Assembly: GCF_017347605.1 (NCBI RefSeq)
Contig: NZ_AP024484.1
Coordinates: 1,641,501-1,705,500, forward strand
DNA: 64,000 nucleotides
Direction of reading: 5' to 3'
Source: Prevotella herbatica
GTDB taxonomy: Bacteria > Bacteroidota > Bacteroidia > Bacteroidales > Bacteroidaceae
The notes beneath the pieces were generated by a model, which saw nothing but the letters and a program-made list of their open reading frames with translations, had not been told where the DNA came from and searched no databases. Below are positions 45,865-54,701 of this stretch, one piece after another; position 1 is the first letter of the stretch; every line of letters begins with the position of its first letter. Made by a program: the position numbers and the translations under genes.

Positions 45865-48420
45865 ATGATAATAGATGATAACGATATAGAAAATAGATTT
45901 CAAGGACTTACGGCTTCACAAGTAGAAAAAAGTCGTAATGCCCATGGCATGAACATACTTACGCCTCCACATAAGACATCTATGTGGAAACTTTATCTTG
46001 AAAAATATAAAGACCCTATCATACAAATTCTGTTGGTTGCCGCTGCTATATCTTTGGCTATGGCATGGGTGGAGAACGATTATGTGGAGACCGTTGGAAT
46101 AATTCTGGCGATATTCTTCGCTACTACCGTAGGATTTTATTTTGAACGTGATGCTGCAAAGAGATTTAATCTGCTTACTAAGATGGATGACGTGCAGCTC
46201 GTCAAAGTAAGACGTGATGGGCATGTAATAGAGATTCCTCGTAAAGACGTTGTGAAAGGTGACCTTATTATTGTGGAAGTAGGTGATGAAGTTCCTGCTG
46301 ATGCCAGATTAATATCTTCTGTTAATTTACAAATCAACGAGTCAAGTCTTACAGGAGAACTACTCTCTGACAAGAATGCTAATCCGCAAAATGATTTAAA
46401 TGCTGCTTACCCTGCTGATATGATTCTGCGTTCTACAATGGTTATGAATGGTCATGGTGAAGCTGTTGTTACTGCTGTGGGGGATGATACCGAAATTGGC
46501 AGTGTAGCAAAGAAAAGCACAGAGGAAACAGATGTGGTGACCCCGCTTAACAAGCAACTTAATAAACTCGCAGCATTGATATCTAAAGTTGGAACTATAG
46601 TTTCAGTTCTGACTTTTGCGATATTCCTTACACACGATATTCTTACCCAACCTGTTTGGCATAGTTCTGATTATTTTAAGATGATAGAAGTGGTGTTGAA
46701 GTATTTCATGATGGCGGTTACTCTTATCGTAATGGCTGTTCCTGAAGGACTTCCAATGGCTGTAACTCTTTCTCTGGCTTTGAATATGCGCCGCATGTTG
46801 AAATCAAATAATCTTGTAAGACGACTTCATGCATGCGAGACAATGGGAGCTGTAACGGTTATTTGCACAGATAAAACGGGTACGTTGACACAGAACCGCA
46901 TGAGCGTAGTTTCTCCTGACCCGTCAGAAGGAAAGAATGATTTCAACACAGATTTATATTATGCCGCAATAGCCTTGAACTCAACAGCCGAACTTGATGG
47001 CGACAATGTGATAGGTAATCCTACAGAAGGCGCATTGCTTATGTGGATGAAGGAAAAGGGCGTTGATTATTTGGAGTATCGCCACAAAAGCACGATCGAA
47101 TCTTCTGTGCCTTTTTCCACTGAAAAAAAATATATGCAGACGACAGCTGTCGTTGATGGAAAGAAACATGTATTCCTTAAAGGTGCACCTGAAATAGTCA
47201 TTGCAATGTGTGACATAACAGATGAGGATCGTAAAAAAGCAAATGAACAACTGCTTTCTTATCAGCATAAAGCAATGCGCACATTGGCACTCGCTACAGA
47301 CAATAAGTTGCAGGCTATTGTTGGTATTAGCGATCCGATACGTAAGGATGTTCCTGATGCTGTGAGACAGTGCCATGAAGCAGGTATAGATGTCAAGGTC
47401 ATTACTGGAGATACAGCTGCTACGGCAATAGAGATATCTCGTCAGGTTGGAGTGTTTGGTGATGATGTGTGCAATGATATTCCTGATTCAGCTGTAATTA
47501 CGGGAGCTGAATGGGCTGCGTTGAGTGATGATGAGGCTCTTGAACGTGCAGGAATGATAATGGTTATGAGTCGTGCACGCCCTACTGATAAGCAGCGTCT
47601 CGTTAAGATGTTGCAGAAAAGGGGAGAGGTTGTTGCGGTCACTGGAGATGGAACAAACGATGCTCCTGCATTGCATTATGCTCATGTTGGTTTGTCATTG
47701 GGATCAGGAACAAATGTAGCAAAGGATGCCAGCGATATGACTTTGCTTGATGATTCATTCGGGTCTATCGTTAATGCCGTGATGTGGGGACGATCGTTGT
47801 ATAAGAATATACAGCGTTTCCTATTTTTTCAGCTTACTGTAAATGTTACAGCTTTGCTTCTTGTTCTTGGTGGAGCATTTGTAGGAACAGCTATGCCACT
47901 CACTGTGACCCAAATTTTGTGGGTAAATCTTATCATGGATACTTTTGCCGCAATGGCTCTTGCTTCGCTTTCACCTTCACGAGAAGTGATGAAGGAAAAG
48001 CCGAGAAAGCAGACCGAATTTATCATATCACGTAAGATAGGTGTCAGTATATTTGCATGGGGCTTTGCGTTCTCTATTGTATTGCTTGGGCTACTTGTGT
48101 ATTTTGAACAAGATGGGAATATCGTAGATACTCATGAACTTACGATATTTTTTACTATATTTGTCATGTTGCAATTTTGGAACCTTTTCAATGCTAAGGC
48201 TCTAGGAGAAAGTAAGTCTGCATTCAGCCATATTGGTGCCGAGAAAGGAATGGCATTAGTTTTGCTGTTGATATTTGTAGGACAATGGATGATTGTAACT
48301 TTTGGCGGAAAAATGTTCCGCACAGTTCCGTTGTCATTTACTGAATGGGCTACGATTGTGGCTGTAACTTCACCAGTATTGTTTATCGGTGAAGGAATAA
48401 GATTGATAAAGAGAATATGA
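45865..48420 (+). CDS. Calcium-translocating P-type ATPase (PMCA/SERCA-like, type IIB)
   Basis: An 851-residue cation pump. The start MIIDDNDIENRFQGL is used because an ATG 16 codons upstream lies inside the promoter repeat. Domains in order: N-terminal cation ATPase region, helices M1-M2, actuator with INESSLTGE, M3-M4 with VMAVPEGLPMAVTLS (the PEGLP of calcium pumps), phosphorylation motif CTDKTGTLTQNR (Asp about 336), nucleotide domain with LKGAPEIVI, hinge TGDGTNDAPAL (about 592) and M5-M10. It probably exports Ca2+ or another divalent ion from the cytoplasm. The stop overlaps ribF (ATGA). Confidence 0.93.
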   Translation: MIIDDNDIENRFQGLTASQVEKSRNAHGMNILTPPHKTSMWKLYLEKYKDPIIQILLVAAAISLAMAWVENDYVETVGIILAIFFATTVGFYFERDAAKRFNLLTKMDDVQLVKVRRDGHVIEIPRKDVVKGDLIIVEVGDEVPADARLISSVNLQINESSLTGELLSDKNANPQNDLNAAYPADMILRSTMVMNGHGEAVVTAVGDDTEIGSVAKKSTEETDVVTPLNKQLNKLAALISKVGTIVSVLTFAIFLTHDILTQPVWHSSDYFKMIEVVLKYFMMAVTLIVMAVPEGLPMAVTLSLALNMRRMLKSNNLVRRLHACETMGAVTVICTDKTGTLTQNRMSVVSPDPSEGKNDFNTDLYYAAIALNSTAELDGDNVIGNPTEGALLMWMKEKGVDYLEYRHKSTIESSVPFSTEKKYMQTTAVVDGKKHVFLKGAPEIVIAMCDITDEDRKKANEQLLSYQHKAMRTLALATDNKLQAIVGISDPIRKDVPDAVRQCHEAGIDVKVITGDTAATAIEISRQVGVFGDDVCNDIPDSAVITGAEWAALSDDEALERAGMIMVMSRARPTDKQRLVKMLQKRGEVVAVTGDGTNDAPALHYAHVGLSLGSGTNVAKDASDMTLLDDSFGSIVNAVMWGRSLYKNIQRFLFFQLTVNVTALLLVLGGAFVGTAMPLTVTQILWVNLIMDTFAAMALASLSPSREVMKEKPRKQTEFIISRKIGVSIFAWGFAFSIVLLGLLVYFEQDGNIVDTHELTIFFTIFVMLQFWNLFNAKALGESKSAFSHIGAEKGMALVLLLIFVGQWMIVTFGGKMFRTVPLSFTEWATIVAVTSPVLFIGEGIRLIKRI

Positions 48421-49355
48421 AGATAATAAAATTAAACAGGGAAACTTCAAATCTTGCACCATGTGTTGCAACGATAGGTTTCTTTGACGGTGTGCACAAA
48501 GGACATCGTTTCCTGATAAATCATGTTATTCAGGAGGCTGCGGATTCAGGATTGCAGTCTGCTGTGATTACTTTTGACCGACATCCGCGTGAGGTGCTGC
48601 AGAGTGATTATATACCACAGATGTTAAGTGGGTTTGATCGAAAAATGTCTCTGCTCGCAGATACTAGTGTAGATAACGGAGTCGTAGTGCATTTTGATAA
48701 GGAAATGGCTTCGCTTTCTTCGTATGAGTTTATGAGAGATGTGCTGCGTGACCAATTAAATGTGAAGAAACTGGTAATTGGATACGATAACCGTTTCGGA
48801 CATAACCGTGACGAAGGATTTGATGATTATGTAAGATATGGCAAAGAACTTGGTATTGAAGTTATTCATAATCAGGCTTTCGTGTTAAACGGGGTGAATG
48901 TCAGTTCGTCTGTTATACGTTCACTACTTAAAGATGGCGAAGTTGAAATGGCAGAAATGTGTCTTGGATATTATTATACAATAGTTGGTAAAGTTGTTCA
49001 TGGATATAAGCAAGGACGTAAAATGGGATTCCCTACAGCCAATCTTGATATGACTGATTCTCGTCAGCTTGTACCTGCGCCAGGTGTGTATGCTGTAAAG
49101 GTACGTATTGATGGTGAGGATGAATGTAGAAATGGAATGATGAATATCGGCAGACGTCCGACATTCGGTGGTGATGATATTTCATTAGAAACGAATATAT
49201 TTGATTTCGCTGCTGATATTTACGACAAAATTATGAGTGTGTCGTTTATTCATCGCATAAGAGAAGAGCGTAAGTTTAACAATGCTATAGAATTGGCAGG
49301 TCAGCTTAAAGACGATCGCAGACTTGTTGAAGAGCAGTTTTTAAAAGAAGATTAA
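48417..49355 (+). CDS. ribF: Bifunctional riboflavin kinase / FAD synthetase
   Basis: A 312-residue enzyme that makes FMN from riboflavin and ATP, then FAD. The N-terminal adenylyltransferase domain has GFFDGVHKGHRFLI and GYDNRFGHNRDEGF; the C-terminal kinase domain has GYKQGRKMGFPTANLDM and MNIGRRPTFGG. Length is normal. Translational coupling to the P-type ATPase is unexpected functionally and probably reflects operon packing. Confidence 0.95.
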   Translation: MKIIKLNRETSNLAPCVATIGFFDGVHKGHRFLINHVIQEAADSGLQSAVITFDRHPREVLQSDYIPQMLSGFDRKMSLLADTSVDNGVVVHFDKEMASLSSYEFMRDVLRDQLNVKKLVIGYDNRFGHNRDEGFDDYVRYGKELGIEVIHNQAFVLNGVNVSSSVIRSLLKDGEVEMAEMCLGYYYTIVGKVVHGYKQGRKMGFPTANLDMTDSRQLVPAPGVYAVKVRIDGEDECRNGMMNIGRRPTFGGDDISLETNIFDFAADIYDKIMSVSFIHRIREERKFNNAIELAGQLKDDRRLVEEQFLKED

Positions 49356-49359
49356 TAAT

Positions 49360-50175
49360 ATGAAGAAAATCTTGAATGTTGTTCTTGATGCCCTATGGTA
49401 TCTGGTGGTGTTTATCTTAGTGCAGTTTGTTGTGACTCTTGCAGGAGGATTAGTGATGATCGGAATTAAGGGATTACCTATTTCGTCAATTAGTCATATT
49501 GTAACAACAAGTACAATGCTCGTAGTCGTAACAACGATATTGAGTAGTTTGATAACGATAGTTCTGTTTGTATGGCGTGGATGGGCTTCTAAGTCACGCA
49601 AGTATATTCAGTCTCGTCCGTGGACAACTCTTGTATGGGTTGCAATAGCAACAATAGGACTTATACTTCCTGCTGCTGGATTAGAGGAATTAATGAAGCT
49701 GGAGTTACCTAAGCAACTTGGAGACTTATTCTCGGGAATAATGAAACAGCCTTTAGGATATGTTGCAATAGGAATATTGGCACCTTTAGCTGAGGAGATT
49801 GTATTCCGTGGAGCTATATTACGTCGTTTACTTTCTATATTAGGCGATAAAAAGCATTGGATTGCCATTCTTATATCAGCATTGCTATTTGGCGCTGTAC
49901 ATGCAAATTTAGCCCAATTTGTTCATGCTGCATTGCTTGGTCTATTGCTCGGTTGGATGTATTATCGCACAGACAGCATTGTTCCTGGAGTTGTACTTCA
50001 TTGGGTAAACAATTCTGTTGCCTATATTGCGGCTAATTTAATGCCAGGAACGCAAGATGCTACATTGAGTCAACTTGCAGGAGGACAGACAATGAGAATC
50101 GTGTTGTATCTCGTATTCTCGTTATGCATATTCTTACCTGCTCTTTACCAGTTGAATATACGACTAAAAAAGTAA
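49360..50175 (+). CDS. CPBP-family intramembrane metalloprotease/CAAX-like protease
   Basis: A 271-residue protein with about seven membrane helices. The ABI/CPBP motifs are present: APLAEEIVFRGAILRRL (EExxxR) and, later, FGAVHANLAQFVHAALLGLL (FxxxH) and VVLHWVNNSVAYI (HxxxN). Family members cut prenylated or membrane peptides or act as immunity proteins. It follows ribF by 4 bases and ends the operon. Substrate unknown. Confidence 0.88.
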   Translation: MKKILNVVLDALWYLVVFILVQFVVTLAGGLVMIGIKGLPISSISHIVTTSTMLVVVTTILSSLITIVLFVWRGWASKSRKYIQSRPWTTLVWVAIATIGLILPAAGLEELMKLELPKQLGDLFSGIMKQPLGYVAIGILAPLAEEIVFRGAILRRLLSILGDKKHWIAILISALLFGAVHANLAQFVHAALLGLLLGWMYYRTDSIVPGVVLHWVNNSVAYIAANLMPGTQDATLSQLAGGQTMRIVLYLVFSLCIFLPALYQLNIRLKK

Positions 50176-50275
50176 TTCGCCAAATAAAATATATACGCAG
50201 ACTTAAATTATAAGTCTGTGTTATATTTTTAAATCATAAGCTACATCGAATAGCTTGTGTGTCTAGAAAATGATT

Positions 50276-50308
50276 AGGCCTGCAAATCATATAATGATTT
50301 GCAGGCCT
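50276..50308 (+). terminator. Terminator of the ATPase-ribF-CPBP operon
   Basis: A perfect 15-bp stem, AGGCCTGCAAATCAT/ATGATTTGCAGGCCT, with a 3-base loop, followed by a short T-run. Confidence 0.85.
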
Positions 50309-50411
50309 TTTCTACGTTAGTATGTTATGAAAAATTTGAGAGAATTGAAACTTCACAGTTTCATAATTGTTTTATTAAACATGATTTTATAGAGAAAGCT
50401 TAGAAATATAT

Positions 50412-50891
50412 CTACTTCAAAATTGATGCTGCCGGTGTCTCCACAGCGTTCATGCTGCTTTGTTGTATCGTGTCAATGGCGGCAGAATCGCTTAATGCGA
50501 CAGAAACGCCCTTGTGGGTTGTTCCTGCTGTGTTTACAACAGGACTGGCATCATCACTAAAAGGAACCTGTGCGGCATTGCCCAGTGTGAGCATGATGGC
50601 AACAACTGCGGCAGCCTTGAACAGAGGTTTAAGTTTCTGTTGCATGGTTATCACGCGTGCCTTTACAGGTGCAGGTCCTTGAATTATAGACATAATCTTC
50701 TCGTCGAAGTCATCACCCAATACGTCAGACTTATGCTCTACCTGTTGGTAAGCAAACAAATCCTTGTATTTGCAAAGGTCGGCAGGTACGTCTTTCTGAC
50801 AGAAGAAAGCCTTCAGGATTTCCTCTTCTTCTAAAGTCGTCTCGCACTTCCAATAGCGCTCAAGTAACTGTGTGATATATTTATAATCCAT
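50412..50891 (-). CDS. Anti-sigma-like single-pass membrane protein
   Basis: A 159-residue protein whose N-terminus (MDYKYITQLLERYWKCETTL) resembles sigma-operon partner proteins. One membrane helix at about 90-108 (LFKAAAVVAIMLTLGNAA) is followed by a periplasmic tail rich in Ser, Thr and Val. It overlaps the sigma gene by 11 bases, so regulation of that sigma factor is likely. Proteins like this are sometimes misnamed as oxidoreductases; nothing in the sequence supports an enzyme. Confidence 0.7.
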   Translation of the reverse strand: MDYKYITQLLERYWKCETTLEEEEILKAFFCQKDVPADLCKYKDLFAYQQVEHKSDVLGDDFDEKIMSIIQGPAPVKARVITMQQKLKPLFKAAAVVAIMLTLGNAAQVPFSDDASPVVNTAGTTHKGVSVALSDSAAIDTIQQSSMNAVETPAASILK

Positions 50892-51393
50892 AATTGTCTA
50901 TTTCTTGAAATTTTTGTTTTACAGCCTGACGTGCTCTGTAGATATTTACTTTAACCTGTTCTTCTGTTATTTCAAGCACATTGGCAATATCCTTATAAGC
51001 TTTTCCTTCAAAATCTCGAAGCTGCATGCAGAATCGTTGTTTCTCAGGAAGTTCGTCTACGATTTTCTTCACCACACTCATTCTGTCTTTGTGGATTATG
51101 TCCTCGTAAGGGTTGTAAGCGCTATCAGGAGCATCTCCCCCGGTACTATCAAGCTGGCTGTTTTGATTGTCGTGTTTCTTTAAACTGTCAAGAGACAAGT
51201 TTCGACAAATTGTGTAACAGAAAGCTTCGATAGATTCAATTTCTTCCCAGGTTTCTCTGTTGTTCCAGACTTTAATCATTGTCTCCTGCACGATGTCTTC
51301 CGCCTCTGCACTGTTAAGTGTTATGCGTAGAGCAAGCCTGTATAGCTGATTCTTCAGCGGCAGTACATCGTTTCGAAAACTGATTTTTTTCAT
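50881..51393 (-). CDS. ECF RNA polymerase sigma factor
   Basis: A 170-residue sigma-70 protein: region 2 (ALRITLNSAEAEDIVQETMI, WEEIESIEAFCYTICRNLSL) and region 4 (VDELPEKQRFCMQLRDFEGK, DIANVLEITEEQVKVNIYRA). The linker (QNSQLDSTGGDAPDSAYNP) is of ordinary length. Paired with the anti-sigma-like gene downstream. Confidence 0.94.
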   Translation of the reverse strand: MKKISFRNDVLPLKNQLYRLALRITLNSAEAEDIVQETMIKVWNNRETWEEIESIEAFCYTICRNLSLDSLKKHDNQNSQLDSTGGDAPDSAYNPYEDIIHKDRMSVVKKIVDELPEKQRFCMQLRDFEGKAYKDIANVLEITEEQVKVNIYRARQAVKQKFQEIDNYGL

Positions 51394-51460
51394 CTGCGCT
51401 CTGTTTAAATGACGATTGGATTATTCGAAAGTTACAAGAGAACTCGAAATTATCTCAAAT

Positions 51461-52240
51461 TTAACATTGTTTTATTATTGTTCCGTGTTTACCGTCTATG
51501 GCATTCGCCAACGTTATTATAACTTGTTTCACACCTTTGTCTACGGCAGCAAATGCATTTTCCAATTTTGGCAACATGCCCCCTGCTATCGTTCCGTCGG
51601 CTACATATTTATTAAAGTCATTGCGTGTAATAACCGGAATCACACTATTGTCATCATCCGGATTACTCAATACGCCTTTCTTCTCAAAACTGTATATCAG
51701 TGTCACTTCATAAAAACGTGCAAGCGCTTTGGCTGTTTCGGCAGCAATGGTGTCAGCATTGGTGTTGAGGATGTTTCCGCATCCATCGTGTGTTAGCGGA
51801 GCCATTACTGGTGTAATACCTTGTTCGATAATGTTTCTTAGTTCGAATCCGTTTACATGATCAACATCACCTGCATATCCAAAATCCAGTCCGTTTCTAA
51901 CGGGGCGTTTGTGGCTTCTTATCACGTCCATGTCAGCACCTGTTAATCCAAGTGCATTTATGCCGTTTGACTGTAACATTGCAACAACATTCTTGTTTAC
52001 AAGTCCGCCATAGACCATAGTCACAACTTCCAGCATGTCTGCGTCGGTAATACGTCTCCCGTTCAACATCTTACTTTCAATGCCAAGTGCTTCTGCAACC
52101 TTAGTGGCTCTGCGTCCACCGCCATGTACAAGAATTTTTTTACCTTCAATGGCAGTGAAGTCTTTAAGGAGTTGTGACAGCCTTTCTTTGTCTTCCACGA
52201 TTGCTCCTCCGACTTTTACAACAGTGATCTTTTCTTTCAT
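51461..52240 (-). CDS. argB: Acetylglutamate kinase (or N-succinylglutamate kinase)
   Basis: A 259-residue amino-acid kinase of the ArgB family, which phosphorylates N-acylglutamate in arginine synthesis. Seen are VKVGGAIVEDKERLSQLLKD, KILVHGGGRRATKVAEALG, MLNGRRITDADMLEVVTMVY and NILNTNADTIAAETAKALAR. Some Bacteroidales use N-succinyl instead of N-acetyl intermediates, so the true substrate may be N-succinylglutamate (family knowledge, not decidable here). It starts 3 bases after speA. Confidence 0.92.
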   Translation of the reverse strand: MKEKITVVKVGGAIVEDKERLSQLLKDFTAIEGKKILVHGGGRRATKVAEALGIESKMLNGRRITDADMLEVVTMVYGGLVNKNVVAMLQSNGINALGLTGADMDVIRSHKRPVRNGLDFGYAGDVDHVNGFELRNIIEQGITPVMAPLTHDGCGNILNTNADTIAAETAKALARFYEVTLIYSFEKKGVLSNPDDDNSVIPVITRNDFNKYVADGTIAGGMLPKLENAFAAVDKGVKQVIITLANAIDGKHGTIIKQC

Positions 52241-52243
52241 CTC

Positions 52244-54136
52244 TTATTCCAAGTATGTATATCCGTATAGTCCAGAACGATAGTTGCTCAGGAATTCTTT
52301 TCCCTCTTCAAGAGAAATCTTTCCGTTTTTAATACTTTTTGTTACCCATTGTTCAAGTTGTCTTACGAGTTTCTTTGGGTTGTATTGTACGTAGTCAAGA
52401 ACTTCTTCAACGGTTTCTCCGTCAAATATCTGGTCTATGCTGTATTTTCCATCTTTAACAGAAATGTGAGCAGCATTCGTATCGCCAAACAAGTTGTGCA
52501 TATCTCCTAATATCTCTTGATATGCTCCAACGAGGAATACACCTAGATAGTAAGGCTCTTCTTTATTTAATTGATGCAGTGGTAGCACGTGTCCCACATG
52601 ACCGTTTGTTACGAAGTTGGTTATCTTTCCGTCGCTGTCGCATGTAATGTCTTGTAGTGTGGCATTACGTGTAGGACGTTCTGTAAGTCTCTGAATTGGC
52701 ATTATTGGGAATAACTGGTCAATAGCCCAACTGTCAGGAAGACTTTGGAAAAGAGAGAAGTTGCAGAAGTATTTGTCTGCCAACAATTTGTCAAGATTAC
52801 GCAATTCGTCTGGCACATGCTTCATATTCTTTGCCAGATTATTTATCTCGTGACAAACACTCCAGTACATTGCTTCGATCTCAGCGCGTGTCTTTAGGTC
52901 AACTATTCCGTGAGAGAATAGTTCAAGAGCTTCTTCGCGAATCTGTTCTGCATCATGCCAGTCTTCAAGCATTGATCTTGAATCCAAATTATCCCATATC
53001 TCATACAGGTCTTTTACAAGTTGGTGGTCGCTATCTCCTGGTTCAAACTCCTCTTTCATCTCAGGAAGACTCGCCGTCTCAAGCACGTCGATAACCAAAA
53101 CAGAGTGATGTGCTGCAAGTGAACGACCGCTTTCTGTAATTATGTTTGGATGATTTATGTTGTTCTTGTCTGATGCGTCAACAAACGTATAAACGCAGTC
53201 GTTTACATATTCCTGAATAGAATAGTTAACCGAACTCTCGCTGCTTGATGATCTGGTTCCATCATAGTCAACTCCAAGTCCGCCTCCGCAATCTACAAAT
53301 TCTACATTGTAACCCATTTTGTGAAGGTTTACGTAGAATTGTGCAGCTTCGCGTAATGCAGTCTGTATACGTCTAATCTTTGTTATCTGACTTCCTATAT
53401 GGAAATGAATCAGCTTCAGACAGTCATGTAGTCCGTTGTCATCAAGTTTCTGAAGGGCTTGCAAAAGTTCCGAACTTGTAAGTCCGAACTTAGAAGCATC
53501 GCCTCCGCTCTCTGCCCATTTTCCAGAGCCAGAAGATGCAAGTTTTATTCGTATTCCTAGATTTGGTTTGACGTTAAGTTTCCTTGCCGCCTTTGCTATT
53601 AAATCAAGCTCATTCAGCTTTTCAACTACGATAAAGATGCGTTTTCCCATCTTTTGTGCAAGCAAAGCCAGTTCTATATAGCTTTCGTCTTTGTACCCGT
53701 TGCAGATAATAAGCGAATCACTTTGACATTGCACTGCAATCACTGCATGAAGTTCTGGTTTAGAACCAGCTTCAAGTCCCAGATTGAATTTTCTGCCGTG
53801 AGAGATAATCTCCTCAACAACAGGTTGCATCTGGTTTACCTTGATAGGATAGATGATGAAGTTCTCGGCTTGAAAGTCATATTCTTTCTTAGCCTGCTGA
53901 AAACAGCTTGACGTTTTTTCAATACGATTGTCGAGGATATCGGGAAAGCGTAGCAGAACTGGTGCTGTTACATCTCTCAATGCCAGTTCATCCATTATGT
54001 CACGTAAGTCTATTTCTGTGTTATCTTTACACGGTGTGACATAAACGTCGCCTTTTTCGTTTATACCGAAATATGAGGTACCCCATCCGTTAATGTTATA
54101 GAGTTCCTTCGAATCCTCAATAGTCCATTTTTTCAT
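52244..54136 (-). CDS. speA: Biosynthetic arginine decarboxylase
   Basis: A 630-residue PLP-dependent enzyme that turns arginine into agmatine for polyamine synthesis. The fold III barrel has the PLP lysine in FIIYPIKVNQMQPVVEEI, the glycine-rich VDCGGGLGVDYDGTRSSS and HFHIGSQI. The helical insertion and C-terminal sheet domain (YLGVFLVGAYQEILGDMHNL) are both present, with total length equal to SpeA. Encoded just before argB and 38 bases after aroK. Confidence 0.95.
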   Translation of the reverse strand: MKKWTIEDSKELYNINGWGTSYFGINEKGDVYVTPCKDNTEIDLRDIMDELALRDVTAPVLLRFPDILDNRIEKTSSCFQQAKKEYDFQAENFIIYPIKVNQMQPVVEEIISHGRKFNLGLEAGSKPELHAVIAVQCQSDSLIICNGYKDESYIELALLAQKMGKRIFIVVEKLNELDLIAKAARKLNVKPNLGIRIKLASSGSGKWAESGGDASKFGLTSSELLQALQKLDDNGLHDCLKLIHFHIGSQITKIRRIQTALREAAQFYVNLHKMGYNVEFVDCGGGLGVDYDGTRSSSSESSVNYSIQEYVNDCVYTFVDASDKNNINHPNIITESGRSLAAHHSVLVIDVLETASLPEMKEEFEPGDSDHQLVKDLYEIWDNLDSRSMLEDWHDAEQIREEALELFSHGIVDLKTRAEIEAMYWSVCHEINNLAKNMKHVPDELRNLDKLLADKYFCNFSLFQSLPDSWAIDQLFPIMPIQRLTERPTRNATLQDITCDSDGKITNFVTNGHVGHVLPLHQLNKEEPYYLGVFLVGAYQEILGDMHNLFGDTNAAHISVKDGKYSIDQIFDGETVEEVLDYVQYNPKKLVRQLEQWVTKSIKNGKISLEEGKEFLSNYRSGLYGYTYLE

Positions 54137-54173
54137 TCTGAAGTTAAAAACATAATGTAAATAATATGATTGC

Positions 54174-54701
54174 TTATAAACCGAGCAATTCTCTTAATTT
54201 AGTAACAAATATTTTAATTTTCTCGTAATTATCCATGAGGTTTACGTCAAGGGTATACTTTGCCTTACTGTAGAAGGGCTCTCGTATCTGCAACTGCTCG
54301 TTGATGAATACTTTTACCTCTTCGGAGGTTTTGTTTTGCAGTAATGGTCTCACGCTCTTTCCCATTTTCAGATGACCATACAATACTTCGGGAGTGGCTT
54401 TTAAATAGACCGTGTCTCCCTGTTGATTCATGTAGTCAATGTTGTCATAGAAACATGGCGCTCCACCACCACAACTGATTATCACATCCTCAAATTCCGC
54501 TACCTCATGAAGAAGGTTGTGCTCAATAAGTCTGAACCCTTCCTCTCCTCGTTCGTCAAAAATTTCCTTTACCGTTTTTCTCATTCTGCTCTCTATGTAC
54601 CAGTCTAGGTCATAGAAGGGCAGATTGAGTTCTTGTGCTAAAGTCTTGCCGACAGTTGTCTTGCCGGCACCCATATATCCTATTATAATGATTCTTCTCA
54701 T
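54174..54701 (-). CDS. aroK: Shikimate kinase
   Basis: A 175-residue P-loop kinase that phosphorylates shikimate in aromatic amino acid synthesis. Walker A is IGYMGAGKTTVGKTLA; the shikimate-binding FYDLDWYIESRMRKTVKEIF (Asp, Arg) and IISCGGGAPCF (Gly-Gly) follow; the lid region carries KSVRPLL. Its ATG overlaps the topA stop (ATGA). Confidence 0.95.
   Translation of the reverse strand: MRRIIIIGYMGAGKTTVGKTLAQELNLPFYDLDWYIESRMRKTVKEIFDERGEEGFRLIEHNLLHEVAEFEDVIISCGGGAPCFYDNIDYMNQQGDTVYLKATPEVLYGHLKMGKSVRPLLQNKTSEEVKVFINEQLQIREPFYSKAKYTLDVNLMDNYEKIKIFVTKLRELLGL

Noticed and set aside
50412..50891. Annotation as a ferredoxin oxidoreductase
   Set aside because: No iron-sulphur or cofactor motif; a sigma-linked single-pass membrane protein.
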